DNA from: Stichopus chloronotus
Taxonomy: Eukaryota; Echinodermata; Holothuroidea; Aspidochirotida; Stichopodidae
Direction: 5' to 3'
DNA: 64,000 nucleotides
NCBI GenBank assembly: GCA_021234535.1
Contig: CM037845.1
Location: 1,826,501-1,890,500 of the forward strand
A program made the translations under genes and the position numbers. Each line of letters starts with the position of its first letter. The stretch's first letter is position 1. A model generated the notes under the pieces. It was given only the letters and a program-made list of their open reading frames with translations. It did not search any database and was not told the DNA's origin. Positions 26,097 to 41,100 of the stretch are shown here, piece by piece.

Positions 26097-26172
26097 CTAT
26101 TGTTTGGTCACTTTAGCCAACTCATTACTTCCAGTGGATCCCAAGCGGCGGAGAAAACTGGCGTAAGCCTTC
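26097..26172 (-). CDS. MMS22L: MMS22L last coding exon and stop codon
   Basis: The exon follows a pyrimidine-rich acceptor, reads KAYASFLRRLGSTGSNELAK and ends with a TAG stop at 26097-26099. The human C-terminus has REAYSKLLSHLGQMG at the same place, so this fixes the 3' end of the coding region. I did not recognise a clear polyadenylation signal close downstream on the minus strand. Confidence 0.9.
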
Positions 26173-29100
26173 CTGTATTGAAAAGCAAACATAAACATAA
26201 ATCCATCTTTGCTTTCAAGTTGCTTTTCTTACTTCTATATAAACTGAACGTTTGAGAGCTAAATATAAAAAGACATCAGACAAAACGACAAACTTATCGC
26301 ATGATAGAACAACCTGCTAAGTAAGACAAAATTCTTGCATGATACAACAAACTGCTAAGTGGAGTCTTGGAGTGCTTTCAGATATCTGTATCAGGTTTAA
26401 ATTGTTCTTGATCAACTTCTGTGAGAGGATTGGATTGTAAGTGATAAATGGTTACTACATCAAGATCTATCTAGGTTACATTTACTTTGGAGTCATTAAA
26501 TTACAAAATGTTGAGGATAACAGAACCTTAAACCTCTACCCAGAGTTTCAACATGAGCACATTGAGCTCTTCAAAACATTTCTTTGATTCATTTACCTAG
26601 TTGGATCATGTTGAGGACAGTCTTCAACCCAGCTGGTACAATCTGCAAGCAATGGTTCAAACAACGCAGGATGTTGTATCGCAGCAATCTCCAAAACTTT
26701 GAAAATTGTGCCGTGACGATGTGAAATAAACCGGGATATGAACTCTCGAAAGCAGTCCAGCAACTCGATTCTAGTCACAGAGAACGGAAACAAGGTGAAG
26801 AACATTTGGAGATGAACTGGCTCTCAAGAATGTATAAATCAATGAATAAAATAAGATGTAACAAGACATTAATGGCTATAATGTGAATTAATACAATAAA
26901 AAAACAAACAGTAATGTAAACAAAACATCTCAGGTAAAGAGAACCCTTTCCACCAAGAAAAAAAATACTTAAGGTGATATGAAATAAATAGTACATGAAA
27001 GTTGCATGATACAAAGTTGCATCATACAGAATAAACCTAAGTAAAAAAAAAGGAACAAGAAATAAAGTAAAGATGAGTATAGGTACTACCAGTAGTCTTT
27101 CAACATTTGACGATACTTCTTCACATTTTGAATGTAAAAGGACTTTTGTGAACCACATGAGGAATGTTGATAATGGACCTGACCAGTACCAGGGATGGGT
27201 ACAGTGAAATATATAACCATAACTCCCAGGTGATAGAAATTAAACCTGGAAATAAAGGACACAAGGATCTAAGTGGAAAGAAGCAGGGACCAGACTGACA
27301 ACATCCCTGGAATCATTGAAATAAAATGATCATTTCAGCCCCTCAGGAATCTCTGATATAAAGTGATGACTGTGTGATGACTACATGATGATTACAAGAT
27401 GGCTCTGTGTTGACAATGTGATGAATACAATATGACAGTGTGATGACAATGTGATAACAATGTGAATACTAGAAGATGAATAGGTGATGACAGTGTGATG
27501 ACAATTTGATGACAGTGTGATGACTAATTGGACTGACAATGTGAAGACTATGTGACTTAGATGATGGTAACATAAATAATGATATTACTCACTGATTGAA
27601 CCCTGAGGCGTGGCATTTTCTCACAGCTTGCATCAATAGGGTGAGAATAGGACTAATCCTCCCATTGTTGCTTGGATCTGACAAGAGCATATGATGAAGC
27701 ACTGGACGTAAGAGGGTGACAGCATCTCTGGAGGGAGAACAAAGTCCAAAATATAGATTAAGGAAAATGGAGAGGAATGTTGGGCAGGGAGGTGAAAGAG
27801 ATATTGAGAACAACAGAAATTAATACAACTGTAATGTTACTGCGATGCTGTAAATATTCATGAGCAGCATTCATCACTTACCACAATACTGTATTATGAG
27901 TACATGAATGGTATGAAGCTGTAACTTACTACGTAAGCAGCCAAAGAGCGGTATCACCACGTGTTCGTTCTCTTCCACCCTCGCTGCACACCAGACATTA
28001 TGCACCTTATGTTCTTATTTTTTGTTGTCTGAGAGACATCTGCTTTTGTTATTCAAGGAGTTAGTATTGAATACAAGTAACAAGATTCAATGGTCGTCTC
28101 AAGTTATCATTCACAGCCTCAAAAAACTCTTCATTGAATACGTAACTAAGAAAGATGACAACTATGACAGATACTTGATAGTTCTGAGCACCCTCAGGTA
28201 CTTTTGAGGGAATAAACACTGGATAATGGGGTAAATCATTACCCTACCAACAGGACAAATCATGTAAATTGAACACAATTATTGGAAATATTTACATTAA
28301 ACTGTTCCCACCATTCTTTCAATTCCATGGCTCCCCATTCGTTCAATTCCATGGCTCCATTCGAGTAAAATACCATGGAAGACATCTAATGTTTCCCCCT
28401 CCCCTCACACAACTTAACGGAGAGCTCTAGAGGATCATGTTCAAATTAAATCACACAAAGCCTGATAATATCTGTACTGTACCTGCAAATCTGCTTCTCA
28501 GATAAAGTTTTCTGTAAAAGGTCGACAAAGAACCTTGTGACCATCACAAAATTGGAGTTGTTAGTGTCTTTGAGAGGAACAGGCATGTAACCTTCCACAA
28601 GAAATTTTGTAACATAATGCCTCAAAGAGCTGAAAGGGAAATTAACAAAGAGAAAGAGAAATAAACATTTTACCAGTAATTTGCCAGGCATGTTTGTACA
28701 TACTTAAGAACTGAGATGTTTTCACGAACTTAAATGTATATAAAACAAATGTTATTGTCTCATTGTATGTGTATTCAAACATTATCCACATTTTAAGGTA
28801 GTATCATGTACTAGCTTAGACAGACATATCATAAAAACGTCTATATTCACCTTCAAGACAAACAAAAAAAGAAGTTACTTTTTCCAAAGACTGAGACAAG
28901 AAAAGACTAAAAAGAATTCGATTATTCACTAATATGAATTAAATTCAAACATAAATGTGAAAATCGGTCAGTCATGGAGGAGAACTAAAATGCATTGAGA
29001 TAACATTGACAATGAGGTAACAATTTAACAGAACATTGATGAAACAAAAGCCACATGACTCAGGCAAGACTGGGATAAATATCTATAACAAATCTTCTCA

Positions 29101-32100
29101 AAGTTGAAAATGTTAGTGAATGGGGAACACATCAAAATCGGGCAGAGTATTCCATCGTGTTTGTAACCCCTGAACTTGAAATATTTGAGGTGCTGTAAAG
29201 AGAGCACAGAACAGAGCTTATGAGAAGAGACAAAGCGAACAACGGATGCAAGAGGATTAATAGTGTCTGGGAGTGCTGTTGGATTTCCTATCCGTTTAAA
29301 AATATGTGTCACCTGGTCCCCTTGTCAGACTAAATTAACATGCTACTTGTTTATCTAAACTCATGGAAGGAAATCGTCAAGACATGATGAGCTACATCGA
29401 TAAAGGGGCAGGATGTATCAAATTCAAAAACAGGATAATTATCGGAGTATGGGCAAACAAATTCAGGGTGAAATCTTACTCTTTAACATCACCCTTTCCA
29501 AGATGAGATAAAATCAATGAACAAGTATGAAATGGAGACGGCATGAAAAAAGTTAAAACATTTTTGTCAAATCTGGAATAAACAAACTCATTTTTATTCA
29601 GGCTGTAATGGGATGCTCTGAGATATCCTGACATTGAGGTTAGAAAAGAAAAATCTCAAAGAATATGTACTAAATAATGCGATGGAATATGACTCAATCC
29701 TTCAAAAGGTATGAAACTTACTTTAAGTTTAAAGATAGTGAAGTCAATGACAAATGATGAATCGAAACTCAAAATGAGTGGGTCAAATGCCGTGTGAACA
29801 GCCTGTGAGCTACACTCTTAAATTTTCTAAGTTTTCACTTAATTTCTCCACAGTCTGTGTGCGAGTTATAATGCATTACTTCTCTTGTTGTGCATTATAA
29901 AATGAAATTCAAAGAAATACACAAGGAAAGTGCCTCCTGTAAAGATATTGGTAGCTATTCCATGGTCACCTGCAACAAAATTGTTTATGATTTACTTAGG
30001 CTCTAATGGTGTCACATTTGGTGAAAATCATTGTGACTCCCTGGTGTCACATCATTTTGCCGAGGTTGATGAAATAAACTAAAATTGTTACACCTCATTA
30101 TCACATTATAGTGTCACATTTAATATCAGCATTAATTTCATGTCTGAATGTCACATATGAATGTGACATTGTACCATACCTTGGTTTGTGTCACAACAAA
30201 AGTTTAACATAAGTTGTGACACTATGGAGTTAAATATTATTGCCTAGGTCTCACTTCTACTTACATCAAGTTCTCACTCGGTTCTTTAGCACATGACCTG
30301 TATAACACTTTCTATAAAGACAAAAATAGACAATATAAAACTTGGAGTCAATTTTAAACTTTCAAATACAAAAACACTCAAATTCTGAAGACACAGAGTT
30401 TTGATTCTAGTTTTGTTTAGATTTTATTAAGGTTTATGACAACAAAATACAAAAGGCAAACTTTCAAACAATAAAAATTGTGAGGATTGTTGAAACTAAG
30501 AAATTAAACAATGTTTTGGTGACATTAACATCAATTATGATGATGGGAAAGAAAGGATGCCTTCATTTCCAACATATTAAAATATTTCACAGATTACGTA
30601 CAAAACATGTTCAAGAAATGATACCCACAGAAAATGGCAACAAAATTCAATAATGTTAGTCTTATGACGCAAGAAACTCATTCATATTAGAACTGATAAT
30701 GCATTAGGGTTACATTGAGAAAATATCATGCCGAATGTTGTTTGGTACTTGGGTACTTTAAATCTCAACTTGCAAAATGACAGGCTATGAAATAAGTAAA
30801 AAGACAATTACCTCAAATGGATGACTTAACATCACATGAGTAGTTCCTACCATCACTGGAGGTGTTGCCTTTACAGAAAAATTAGGAAAATAAAAAATAA
30901 AGACATTTTTCCATAATTCTCTGGTTAAGAAATTTGTTGTATAATTTTTTTTCTTTCCATCTGAAATTATTGCAAATATGTCACAAAGACAGAAAACCTA
31001 GACATCCTACCTCTTGAAATCTGGGAAAATATCTAATCACGATGTCATGAAGTTTCTGTTTCATCAAAGGATCTTTGTTAAGATTAAGAGAAGCCAATCC
31101 TTCCATGAACTGAGGAAGATAAAAAGAGATTGAAGATACTTTTTTTCATTTATTGTAAATGCTTGTTACTTGACTTAAAGGTCTTCGGAAGTTTGCAAGT
31201 ATCGCATCTTCGCACGACACTTAAAGTGACATAATTCACAGATTACACCCATAACACATACAGATACTTTCAGGGATTCATATTTAATACTTTTGTCTCA
31301 ATTAAATTAAATCATGAACTTGCAAACTACAAAAATAACAAAAAGAAATACTGTTGAGGGTCCATCACCCTTGAACATGACTTTCAAAATTTGAAATGAA
31401 TAGAAAAGGCAAAAGTTTTGTTCTCACCCCTGGAAGATTCTCACGCAACGCTTGCAGTTGCAAAGGTGGGATTGGCTTCTGTGGGTTGTACAATGATGGA
31501 AACAACACTAGCTCTGTCAAAAGTCCTGGAATCTAGAATATGAAAAGATAAATACCTAGGAACTTGCTTCCTTTGATTTTCAAAAGGACACTCTAATTCT
31601 GAGCTCATATTTTTCAACACTGTGTGTGCATAAGTTTAGCATAAAATGCTAGTTTCCTTGGATACTGCATCAACAGCATCAGCTGATACATCAACATCAT
31701 CTGTTGATTGCAGCAACACCATCTGTTGATTGCATCAACATCATCTGGTGATTGCAGCAACATCATCTGTTGATTGAAGCAACATCATCTGTTGGTTACA
31801 GCAAGATCATCTGCTGGTTGCGGCAACATCATCTGTTGATTGCAGCAACATATATAACATATATATAATCACTAAATTGCTCAAGTGACAAGTTTTAACA
31901 ACTGATCTGAAGCACCAATTGTCTCTGATACTTAAAGCAACAAAACCATACCTCCTTGCAATCACACATAAAACTATACAATTTGTTTCATTTAGTACCT
32001 GTGAGTAAATGGAAGTGGCACAATATTTAAATATCTGGCTGATGACCTCATAAATCCACAGACACGATGATTTTGAACTTTGACCCTTCATTAGTCTCTT

Positions 32101-35100
32101 CACAGTTGTTGTCAGGTCACCAAATATGAGATTTAAAGTTTGTTTTCTCTGTAGAGAAATTTCCATACTCTGTAAGGAAAGGCAAAATTGATGAACTGTG
32201 ACAAATAGATTATGTGACTTCAAGAAACGTTAGTTGATTAAAAACTGCAGGCAACCAAACTGCAGGCGATGAGTATATCTATCATCTGTTGACTGTACTG
32301 CAAGTAATTAGTACATCCACTGAGGCTCTTGCAATGTAAGCAAAGAAATGACAGGGAACATAAGCCTCCCATCGACAAGAGAGACAATTCAGTGGGCAAG
32401 ATGATAAATACTTCCATAAGTAATTAGTACTTATGATTTATCCAGATAAAAAGTTAATGTTTGGCAAAAATTAATTCCTCAGTGGAATTAATGAAACAAG
32501 AAATCTTCCGACGAACTGGTCATTTTAAAAAAAAATGTTCATAAACATAAATAACTACAATAATGGAAAATGAAATTGGAAAGGTGAGGTAGGATAAATG
32601 AAAGCATCACTTTTGCCACAAACTTTGAGAAATGTGAAGAGTGGGTTGATACAGCACCAGGACCAAATTAGTGAATGCTCCAGCATAGGGAGGTCTAAAA
32701 TAATAAAGGAACAGGCAATGAATGTAGGTCATTTGATGTCAGAGAGAACAGAAGATGCTGTTAGGATGCATGAAACATCAAAAACTGATAGAAAATACAA
32801 CATGGAAAGAACCAAAGAATAAGACTGAAAGAAATTTGCTCATGGTTTTTCAAAGGAAGATTGATTACATGAAATATTCTTATTACCTCTGAAGGTGAAA
32901 CATATGCTGAGCAAGCTTTAATAAAGTCAAGCAAAGATAGTGGTTTATTAACTTCTCTTGGTTCCCTCCCAAAGCGATCCTATTTGCAAGAAAATGAAAA
33001 TAAAAAAAACAATAAGAGACATGTATGCATTAAATATGTGATTTCATGTGAGAAGATTCATATTGAGTCAACTGTACACAATAAGCTCTGGTAACATTCC
33101 TCTTATCATGATCATGTGACATAATGTTGTATCTGAGTATAAGGCTTGTCAAAGCAGTTTATTTTTGTAAGAGATGTCTGCTGTCTCATGGACTATGAGG
33201 TAACAACTCAGTCTTCAAAGAAAGATTGTGACACATTCTATGAGGTCAAATCAGGAAGTGACATGGACGTGTCATGGAAGTGACATGGAAGTGTCATGGA
33301 AGTGACATGGAAATGACATGGAAGTGACACGTTGAACAACCAATAGACTCACAGAGATCAACCTTTCTCATTATCTAGACCTATTTACATCAGATGTCTG
33401 TAGTAGGTACGTCATATGTACCTTATAAAAATCCAAGCATACAAACTGTATACTCAGAGCTTGTGAACTGCATGTTTGATGCATGAAAGGGCAAAAGCAT
33501 ACAATTTTCATGCATGCATATGCTTTTAATACACATCCAACTCTCATACAATATACATGCATGCACGAAGGGCATGCTTTAAAGGGAAAATGAAGTCACC
33601 CTATGCTAATACATGAATGGTTTTTTTTTCAATACATAATGTAATTTTTGTTGTTTGTTTAACTTTGAAGCATAACACATTGATTATGCAGTAGTGATAT
33701 TCAGCAACATCATGAAAAATACTTAAATAAGAGAAATGAGAAGAGAATTTCAAAATTTTGATGATTTTTCAAACTGAAGTAAAGACAACTGCTTATTCCC
33801 TTTAAGCAAGCACATTTATGCAACAATGAGACATGCATGCTTTGAGCATGTTTTTGCTGGTGCATGAAGGCTGGTCCATGTACATACAGTATACATGTAT
33901 TGTATTCAAATACATGCTCTGAGGATGTCATATTTCATTGTTTCATGTAAGGGTGTCACATTCTGATGCATTTTCATGTAAGGGTGTCACATTTTGATGC
34001 ATTTTCCTGTAAGGGTGGCACATTTTCATGCATGTATCATTTCAAATCCTGTGCAAAAGAATGCTCAGAAAATACACACTATGACAAGGGAAATGAAAAT
34101 GTTTTGTAAGATGAAGGCTTTTACTGGAATGTACTTTTATCTTTTCCATTACCCCTTCCCCCTCATCCTGTCACTAGATGGGTCATCATTAAGAAAAGGA
34201 TCTAAAATTCCATCGGGAACATCGTAGCTCAAAATATGACTATTCAGAGACAATTTGGCAAACTTTAGAAAGTGATGTAGGGTAGCAAAACCACATATCA
34301 ATATTCCCCATTTGCACCCCTTCTCCATAGCTACATTGATCTTCTCCCATTATGTAATATGAGTGGCAAATGTGTCACAGAAACATCTCTTACATGACCT
34401 ACCTGTGCGCTGCACTTCAAAATGTCTGCCATTTGTGGGTGTTTGAAAACCAGTGAAGTTAATTCTTGCAGCTGATTGGATGACCCTGGTTGCGACATGC
34501 CGCAACGAAGCCACGTTTTGACCACCCGTAGTTGCCACCTCATGCCGATTTGTTCGTTGAGGTAAGCCGTGACGGCGGGGTCTGGCAGCAGACGACAGAG
34601 GTAACCAGATGAGATGCTGAAGGAACAAATTTTTTATTTTTTTTATTTAAATCTAACTACTCGACAGTATTCCAAATGTTGCTTTTCTAGTTTCTCTCCA
34701 GGCAAAGCTCAACAAAATTTACTTTTAATCAATGATGACCAAACCTTCAGAAATAACTTAAATGATAGAAAACAAGAACTTTTGAAAATGTGTTATCTTA
34801 GGCAACCTTTCTAACTCCCTTCCTCCCTGCCCCTTCCTTTCTAGTATCACCATTCTGATCACACACTTGGATCTCTACAGTGCCATCACTATTGTAAGTG
34901 ACATTTGCAATGGAATTGCTTAGATAGTAAACTGGTAACAACACTGTTGTGGGTCTGGTTGCAGCAGAAAGTACCATTACTGAATCTACCACAAAAATGG
35001 TCCTTAAAGAACATTTATGGAAACAAATGTCGTAATTGAGAAAAATATGACTAGAAAAAAAAAAAGGACAAGAAAGTCAAAGGACTTTGTGTCTTTTGCC

Positions 35101-38100
35101 AATGTTTGTGATGAACACAGAACATGTAAATATCAATTTTGAAATTCAAACACTTTACCTTTCTAAAGAGAGCATGACTGGGAGAACTAAGCAGTTTTAT
35201 GTCTTCACAATTTGACCTCTGCTGAACTCAAATGAAATTTGACCTCCACCAAAATCAGTGGGAATCATCTACTATGACCAACCCATTCATTAAGTATAAA
35301 ATTAGTCAAGATTACACTTCTTGAGGTAAAGTGTTTACAAGATTTTAACAGTGTGACCTCTGTTGACCTCAAATGACCTTTGAAATTCACCAAAAACATT
35401 AGGGATCATCTCTTCACTACAACCAACCTACACCACTAAGTATAACATTAGTCAAGATTACCCTTCTGGAGATATTGTGTTTACAAAGTTTTCACATTTT
35501 GACCTCTGGTGGCCTCAAATGACCTTTGACTTCTACCAAAAATAGTAGGGATCATCTACTCAATATGACAGACCCACACACAATATACGACATTATTCAT
35601 GGCTATGCTTCTTGAGATATAGCATTTATATTGTGTTTAAAAGGTTTTCACAATTTGACCTTCTGTGACATTTGACCTTCAACAGAAACAAGAGGGATCA
35701 TCTACTCAATATGATCAACCCACACACCAAGGATGACATTAGTCAAGGTTACCCTTCTTGAGTCAACATGTTTACAAGCAAGGCATTACATACACACCAC
35801 ACATACATATACACACTATAACACCATCGCATATTAAAAATACTGGTGAGATGTATCAAGTTAAACAGTTTGATATTTTTGATTTGATGAATGTTGAAGT
35901 TGTTAGCCATTGTTATTAAATGATGGAATGCTTAAATTTCAATGGTGCTTGGAACTAAGTACAACTGACAAAATGTGATAAATGGGAAACTTTGTCTGTC
36001 TCTTCAAATGAAATGAGGACCAGAAGTTACGAATGATACAAATTGACGAGAAATCGACAATGAAACAAACAATTCTACCTGTGATGAACGCCACGATTTC
36101 CGAGACCGTAATACTCAAAAAGATTGACAGCTTTGGGATGCGTTACGTTACCTTCGATCGATTTTGCATCCCTGTGAATGTGAAGAAAAATGGGACTAAT
36201 TGTTAACATGGCATGATGTCATTCATCAAAATAATGATTTAGAAAGGTATAATTTTGTTGAATTTGCTAATGAGTAAATTTCAGATGCATTTTACAATTA
36301 ATCTAAAAAGTCTATGTGTCGAAGAAAGTGATTTTTAAGCAGATGGAAATACAGTAATGTTGGCAATCTTTCAAAACAATGAGCACTTGGAAGTTTAAGA
36401 GAACAACAGCTGATAAGATGCTTCTTAAACAGTTTGCACTAACATGATCATTGATGAAGATGCCAGAATCAGAAAGCAATGTTTTATTCTGGCATGAAGA
36501 GAAGTTGTAAACATCTTCTCTGAAGATGCATGAATTATTTACGTTTCAACAAAAGAAAAAAACTTGGTTAAGTTGCGATGAACTAACATCACTGGATCCT
36601 TTTTACAATGACTCGTCACCATGGATACTCACATATCAATGGCTAACTGAGTAAATGATACTGCCAAATCTACAACCAGAGGTGGCGCTGTGTGTCTAAG
36701 GGAACAGGCCTCGACAAAAGGGTAGATATTGGTCCAAAGCGACTTTGCCATCGCTAGAAAATGGAAAGAATGACGAAGGGATATTGTCAAGATAAAATAT
36801 TAATGCTCAAAACAAAATTCCTGATTAAGGAGGGGGGGGGGTAAGAATTTTGAATTTCATTTTGAGGATAAGTTTGGATATGAAGATCAAATTATAAATT
36901 TATAAATAATCAGCATGGCTGAGTTAACAACTATGGCAGATGCAAGATTTGTAAAGATTGCATTCAGTTGCTGTCATATAGATTTTCTCAAAGACTTCGA
37001 GTAGTCTACGTCTATCCGATGAAAAAGCTCTGCAGTTTCTCAAAGGCAGTTTTTTGGGAGTGTCACAATGAAGCGTCTGAGCACATAACGCTGATGAAAT
37101 GTTACATAAATCATAATAATCCTACTCCTCTCAGCAGATGGAACGATCAAGTCTTACCAGAATGTCGCTTCTGAAGTAAATCAGTGTCTGGAATTTGGAC
37201 AGATCCATCCTTGAGCTGCTTATCTGATATATTTCTGAAAAATTGTTTAGAAAAAAAAACAAAACAGAAAACAATTATAAGTTATTGATCAAATTCAGTG
37301 AGGTATGATATTCCACTAAGCATCTCATGAAACGGATGAATTGAAAAGTTCACAGAATAGTTTCATTTGATATCTCCAGTTCAAGAAAATGAAAACAACA
37401 ATACCTGAAATGTTGAATGACTGTATTGATGAAAGTGAGCATGCGTGGTAACTCCGCATCTGAGCAGCAAGGGAGGATGAAGGAGAAACCTTGCCCTGAT
37501 AAAACGAAAAAGACAAGATATCAATTATAGGTCATCTTGCAGCATGACTAGAATAATCAAGTTTCAAACCCAAGGCTTATCTTTTGAATACATTTCCATT
37601 GATTCTTCGGTCATTTGGAAAGAGTTCAAAGATCACTTCATTCTCAAAGATACACTACTGACTTCTAACACGACTAGTAACATAATCAACTAATCCAGTC
37701 TTCTATAGGATTCATGCAGACCTATCCCATAGCAGCAGAAGTCTGAGCAAAATAATAATAATTGGGATCAGATCATTATTGTCATCTTTTTAATAGCTTA
37801 TTTTTTTTTCCTTTCCCAGATTGTCTCCAGGCATGTAGAAGAAGAAAAAAAACAACCAATAAAAAAAGGAGTATCAAGACACTAAATTTAACAACAATCA
37901 AACTTAATATACCACACTCTACTTCTTTACAAAATCAGGTAACCAAAATTTTTGTCAATAACATTTTTGTGACTTTGATTCATTCTGTACTATCAGAGTT
38001 TTATTTTCATTGAAGGTAAGGAGAGCCTATAAGCTTTGAAAATTTCTCAGAAAAGAATCACATTTGAAAAGTTGTGACAGAAACAACGCCGGTATGAACA

Positions 38101-41100
38101 AAGAATCACCGATTAGTTTGTCTTCCGACAGATTGAGCCATTTGCTGCCCTCTATGACATCCTGAGCATCAACCACATAGTTACAGATTTTCGACCAAAT
38201 TTTCGGTCTATCTTTGGTGTCAAGATTTCCTTGCTTGAAAAGGCTTGAAAGAGAAAAGAAAAAGAAAATACATTTTAGCTAAATATATCACACACAAGGT
38301 TATCATGTTATGTATTGCATTGGCTGCATACTCGGTTTGTGTTTGCTCGGTTCAGATGATTTGCACTGCTCGTTTTGTCTTAGTTTAAAAGTGAAGCGAA
38401 TTTTACAACATTTCAAAGTATTATCAAAATCTGGCAAATTATTGCATAATCAGTCTCTGACTGGAATTGGTAAAAAGTTTTGGTCAGAAAAGCTTTGCCG
38501 CACAAATGATTCAGAATAAATATTCTGGCAAGTGATATTGTGCATTTGTATCTTTGTATAAAAAACTAAGATAATGGTGTAATTTGCACTTCTTTAACAG
38601 TAATACCATGCAATCAGGGTGAAAGAGGAACAGCAGCCTAACCCCCCCCCAAAAAAAAGACTCAAAAAGGGAATAAAAAGTCATTTTGTTCACATTTGTC
38701 ATCACCAATATTTTACATGTAAATGAGGTATTTCCTTTTCACCGAATATGTCATCCTGAACATGAAATAATTAGTGGATCGTCAGTATTTTCCATTCTGT
38801 CATAATTGCTTCACAACAAGTTCACATCACAGCTGTTATTTTCTTTCAAACATGACAAAACTGGAGTATCAGTTCTGCATAATCTCACTATCCTACTTTG
38901 ATATTTTAATCAGTTAATCTTTCCAGTCATCTGTTAAATGAACTTAACAGTTTACTTGTTCATACATCCTGCTCCTAGTCTGACACATTAACCTGCCAAC
39001 AACCATCCACTCCAAACCAAAAAACCTTTAATCTCTTTGCTGTTAGCTGTGTCTCCGATGAGGGGTTTAGAGAGGGACGACACCCACCCCTACGACATAA
39101 ACTATAGTTCCATATGGAAAGAATGTCAACTAGTGATAGCTTAACTGCTAAAATTCACATGTTTTGCTCTAAAAACAGCCAAACTATTACAACAACCATC
39201 AGTTTTGAGAAATTAAGTAGTTTTGTCTCTTCTACAGAGCAACTAAGGACAAGTTTGAAAGCAGTAATGAAAAGATTAAGATTAGATTATGGATTGTTGG
39301 ACTCACCTGCAGTTTCTGTTAAAATCTTGAACCAGCTTGTCAGCGATTGGTGAAATGTCACTCGAAGCAGCTTGTTGGGCCAACGCTATTGCAAATAAGC
39401 CTATGAGAAAAAAATCAATCAATTTTCGACCTCAAAAAGATTGTATTCTTAACTTTTCCGAGACACTTTTGCTGAAACACAGACCAAATGTCAGAAATGC
39501 ATCACACTATAGCACAAAGTCATTTTGCATTTTTTGAAGTCATCGGTAGTTTCAGGGATCAGATTGTACTAATGACGAGGATTCAACGACAATTACTAAG
39601 CCATTCATATCAATACATATTCTGGTCTGTCAGTCACTCATCCTATTTGTGCACTACTACACTCAGTATGCCTCTGAATGGCATAATAATCTGCTGAGTG
39701 CAATAAGGTATACTGAGGTACTGCAAACCATGAGGTCATATCATCATGGAGGATTTAGATTAATTATTAAAACCATTTTTTTCTATATTTTTGGATCTAT
39801 TAATGGTACTTTCAATCCCTTGAAGACTTTTAAGGTTCTCTGTAATTACTAACAGCAAGACGTTGTCACAAAGGAGATACTTTTCAGCAGGACCATTTCT
39901 GGAAGCTTGCCCTGAGAAGAAAATAGTCCCATCCAAGGTACAGCCAGCATTAAAGCTCCCAAGCAGCAGGATGGGAGAAAGGGGGGGGGGGTGGATAAGG
40001 TGAGTTGCTTACCTCGAGATGATATGATTTTAAAATTAGGAGAGGAAGGAGAAACCTTGTCTAATACTTCCATGATGCAATGAAGCTAGAAAAAAAAGAA
40101 GGAAACCATATTAATGATCAGACCGTTCTTGAACTTGTAAAGAATAAAATTATATCACAAACGTATGTTTTATAACTGATTTAAAAAGAGGTCACAATGG
40201 TTATGCCTCCCTATGGTATAACTGTCAATGGGACAATACACTCATGAATATTAATGAGAACGTGCCAAACAACACCTGGTCGACACAGAATTCCCACAAT
40301 GTGCTAAAATAATGTATCGAGAAAACCCTATTCTGCATGATAGAACATGAGGTGAAATCGAGTCATACCATCATGGTTAGGGCTAGTTCATTTGTTGAAA
40401 CCTTATCATGTGTGATATCATGTGAGGATTGGCTGCAAACAAAGAGCTGTTTTAACAAGATACCAACCAGGTCATTGACACCTTGTACCATCATCAGAGA
40501 TAAAAACAGAGTCAATATTCTCGTGAGACCTTCCTCGTTGAGTCTGCTCAAAAATGATCCCCTCAGAGTTAAAAATAATCTGGGAATGACAAAAATAACA
40601 AGAAAGCCAACAATCAGATGATATAGAATCGCACATTCAATCATTTAAAAATTGTTGAAAATTCTTGGTTCCAGGTTAGTATAATTGTCCAACCCTCATT
40701 GTAATAATGACCTCAAACTACAACAAAGCACGAACATCATTGACACCTGCCACATTTTTGGCTGGGAAAGGCTCTTTATGAAATCATTTTTATCGACAAT
40801 CTTTAATTAGCCTACTATGTAAGCAAACCATGGCATCTAGGAGGAAAACAACTAATGAACTGACTGGTTCATGACGAGTACGTCATTTCAATCGATGCAC
40901 TGTCAGAAAACCTCTGGAACTATGACTAAATTTTTCTGTCAGTGCAGCAGAACTTGAAATTTAAGATAGATGGATTGTCTCCATAAATAATTCTTTTGTA
41001 CATCAGTTGTGTTTAAGTTTGAATAGTAGCTCTTGGTTATCTAAGGCTAACCTTGTTCAAAGAGTGAAATTTTGTTGAAAAAGACAAAAACAACCAGGAA

